From contig JBFGDZ010000090.1 of NCBI GenBank assembly GCA_041580375.1, forward strand, positions 1-13,657: 13,657 nt of DNA, in the 5' to 3' direction. How positions within the stretch are numbered: the stretch's first letter is position 1; each line of letters opens with the position of its first letter. The position numbers were made by a program, and so were the translations under genes. The notes under the pieces are model-generated. The model was not told the DNA's origin. It worked only from the letters and a program-made list of their open reading frames with translations, and did not search any database. This stretch comes from JAPUIN01 sp041580375. Lineage in GTDB: Bacteria > Acidobacteriota > Polarisedimenticolia > Gp22-AA2. Below, in pieces: positions 13,656 to 13,657 of this stretch.

Positions 13656-13657
13656 CA

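Overview
The window is GC-rich bacterial chromosome with tightly packed genes. A LeuT-type amino-acid transporter, DUF4388 proteins, a Pkn-type Ser/Thr kinase with an extracellular domain, a TPR/peptidase-MA protein and a REP-transposase-like protein together suggest an Acidobacteriota or similar soil/sediment lineage. That placement is an impression from gene content only. I see no rRNA, tRNA, CRISPR array or intact insertion sequence.

Layout. (1) 3-470 (+) is the 3' end of a nitroreductase-family gene. (2) Converging on it is a two-gene minus-strand unit: an NSS/LeuT-type sodium symporter (2198-618) and, overlapping it by a GTGA junction, a 43-residue membrane microprotein of the MetS type (621-490). 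It has its own near-consensus sigma-70 promoter (2240-2268). (3) Upstream on the same strand is a receptor-like Ser/Thr kinase (3817-2285) with its own promoter (3898-3925). (4) Further upstream are a DUF4388-DnaJ-TPR protein (5599-3965), a secreted TPR/peptidase-MA metalloprotease (7111-5687) and a DUF4388-TM-SPOR-like membrane protein (9091 or 9124 to 7118). The last two are separated by 6 nt and follow a TTGACA-17-TATCAT promoter (9146-9174). The two DUF4388 proteins are paralogous over about 230 residues and flank the protease, so the group looks like an envelope or signalling cluster.

(5) Between this cluster and the divergent nadB lies the most unusual part of the window. It is a 273-bp element (9214-9486) bounded by a perfect 19-bp inverted repeat. 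It contains two adjacent long palindromes (9246-9345 and 9354-9455), each centred on the same 18-bp near-palindrome in opposite orientation. It can be drawn as a T-shaped structure or as one long hairpin, and its right end stops 1-7 nt before the nadB start codon. (6) nadB (9494-11092, +) encodes L-aspartate oxidase, the first enzyme of de novo NAD synthesis. (7) Next is a REP-associated-transposase-like protein (11290-11805, +) that has lost both the HUH histidines and the catalytic tyrosine but keeps an intact frame and a strong ribosome binding site.

(8) The right end is a minus-strand unit: a small secreted protein (13494-13105), a LOG/SLOG-family protein (13074-12517) and signal peptidase I, lepB (12493-11795). 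The lepB 3' end overlaps the transposase-like gene tail to tail by 11 bp. A gene fragment may end at 13602 at the window edge.
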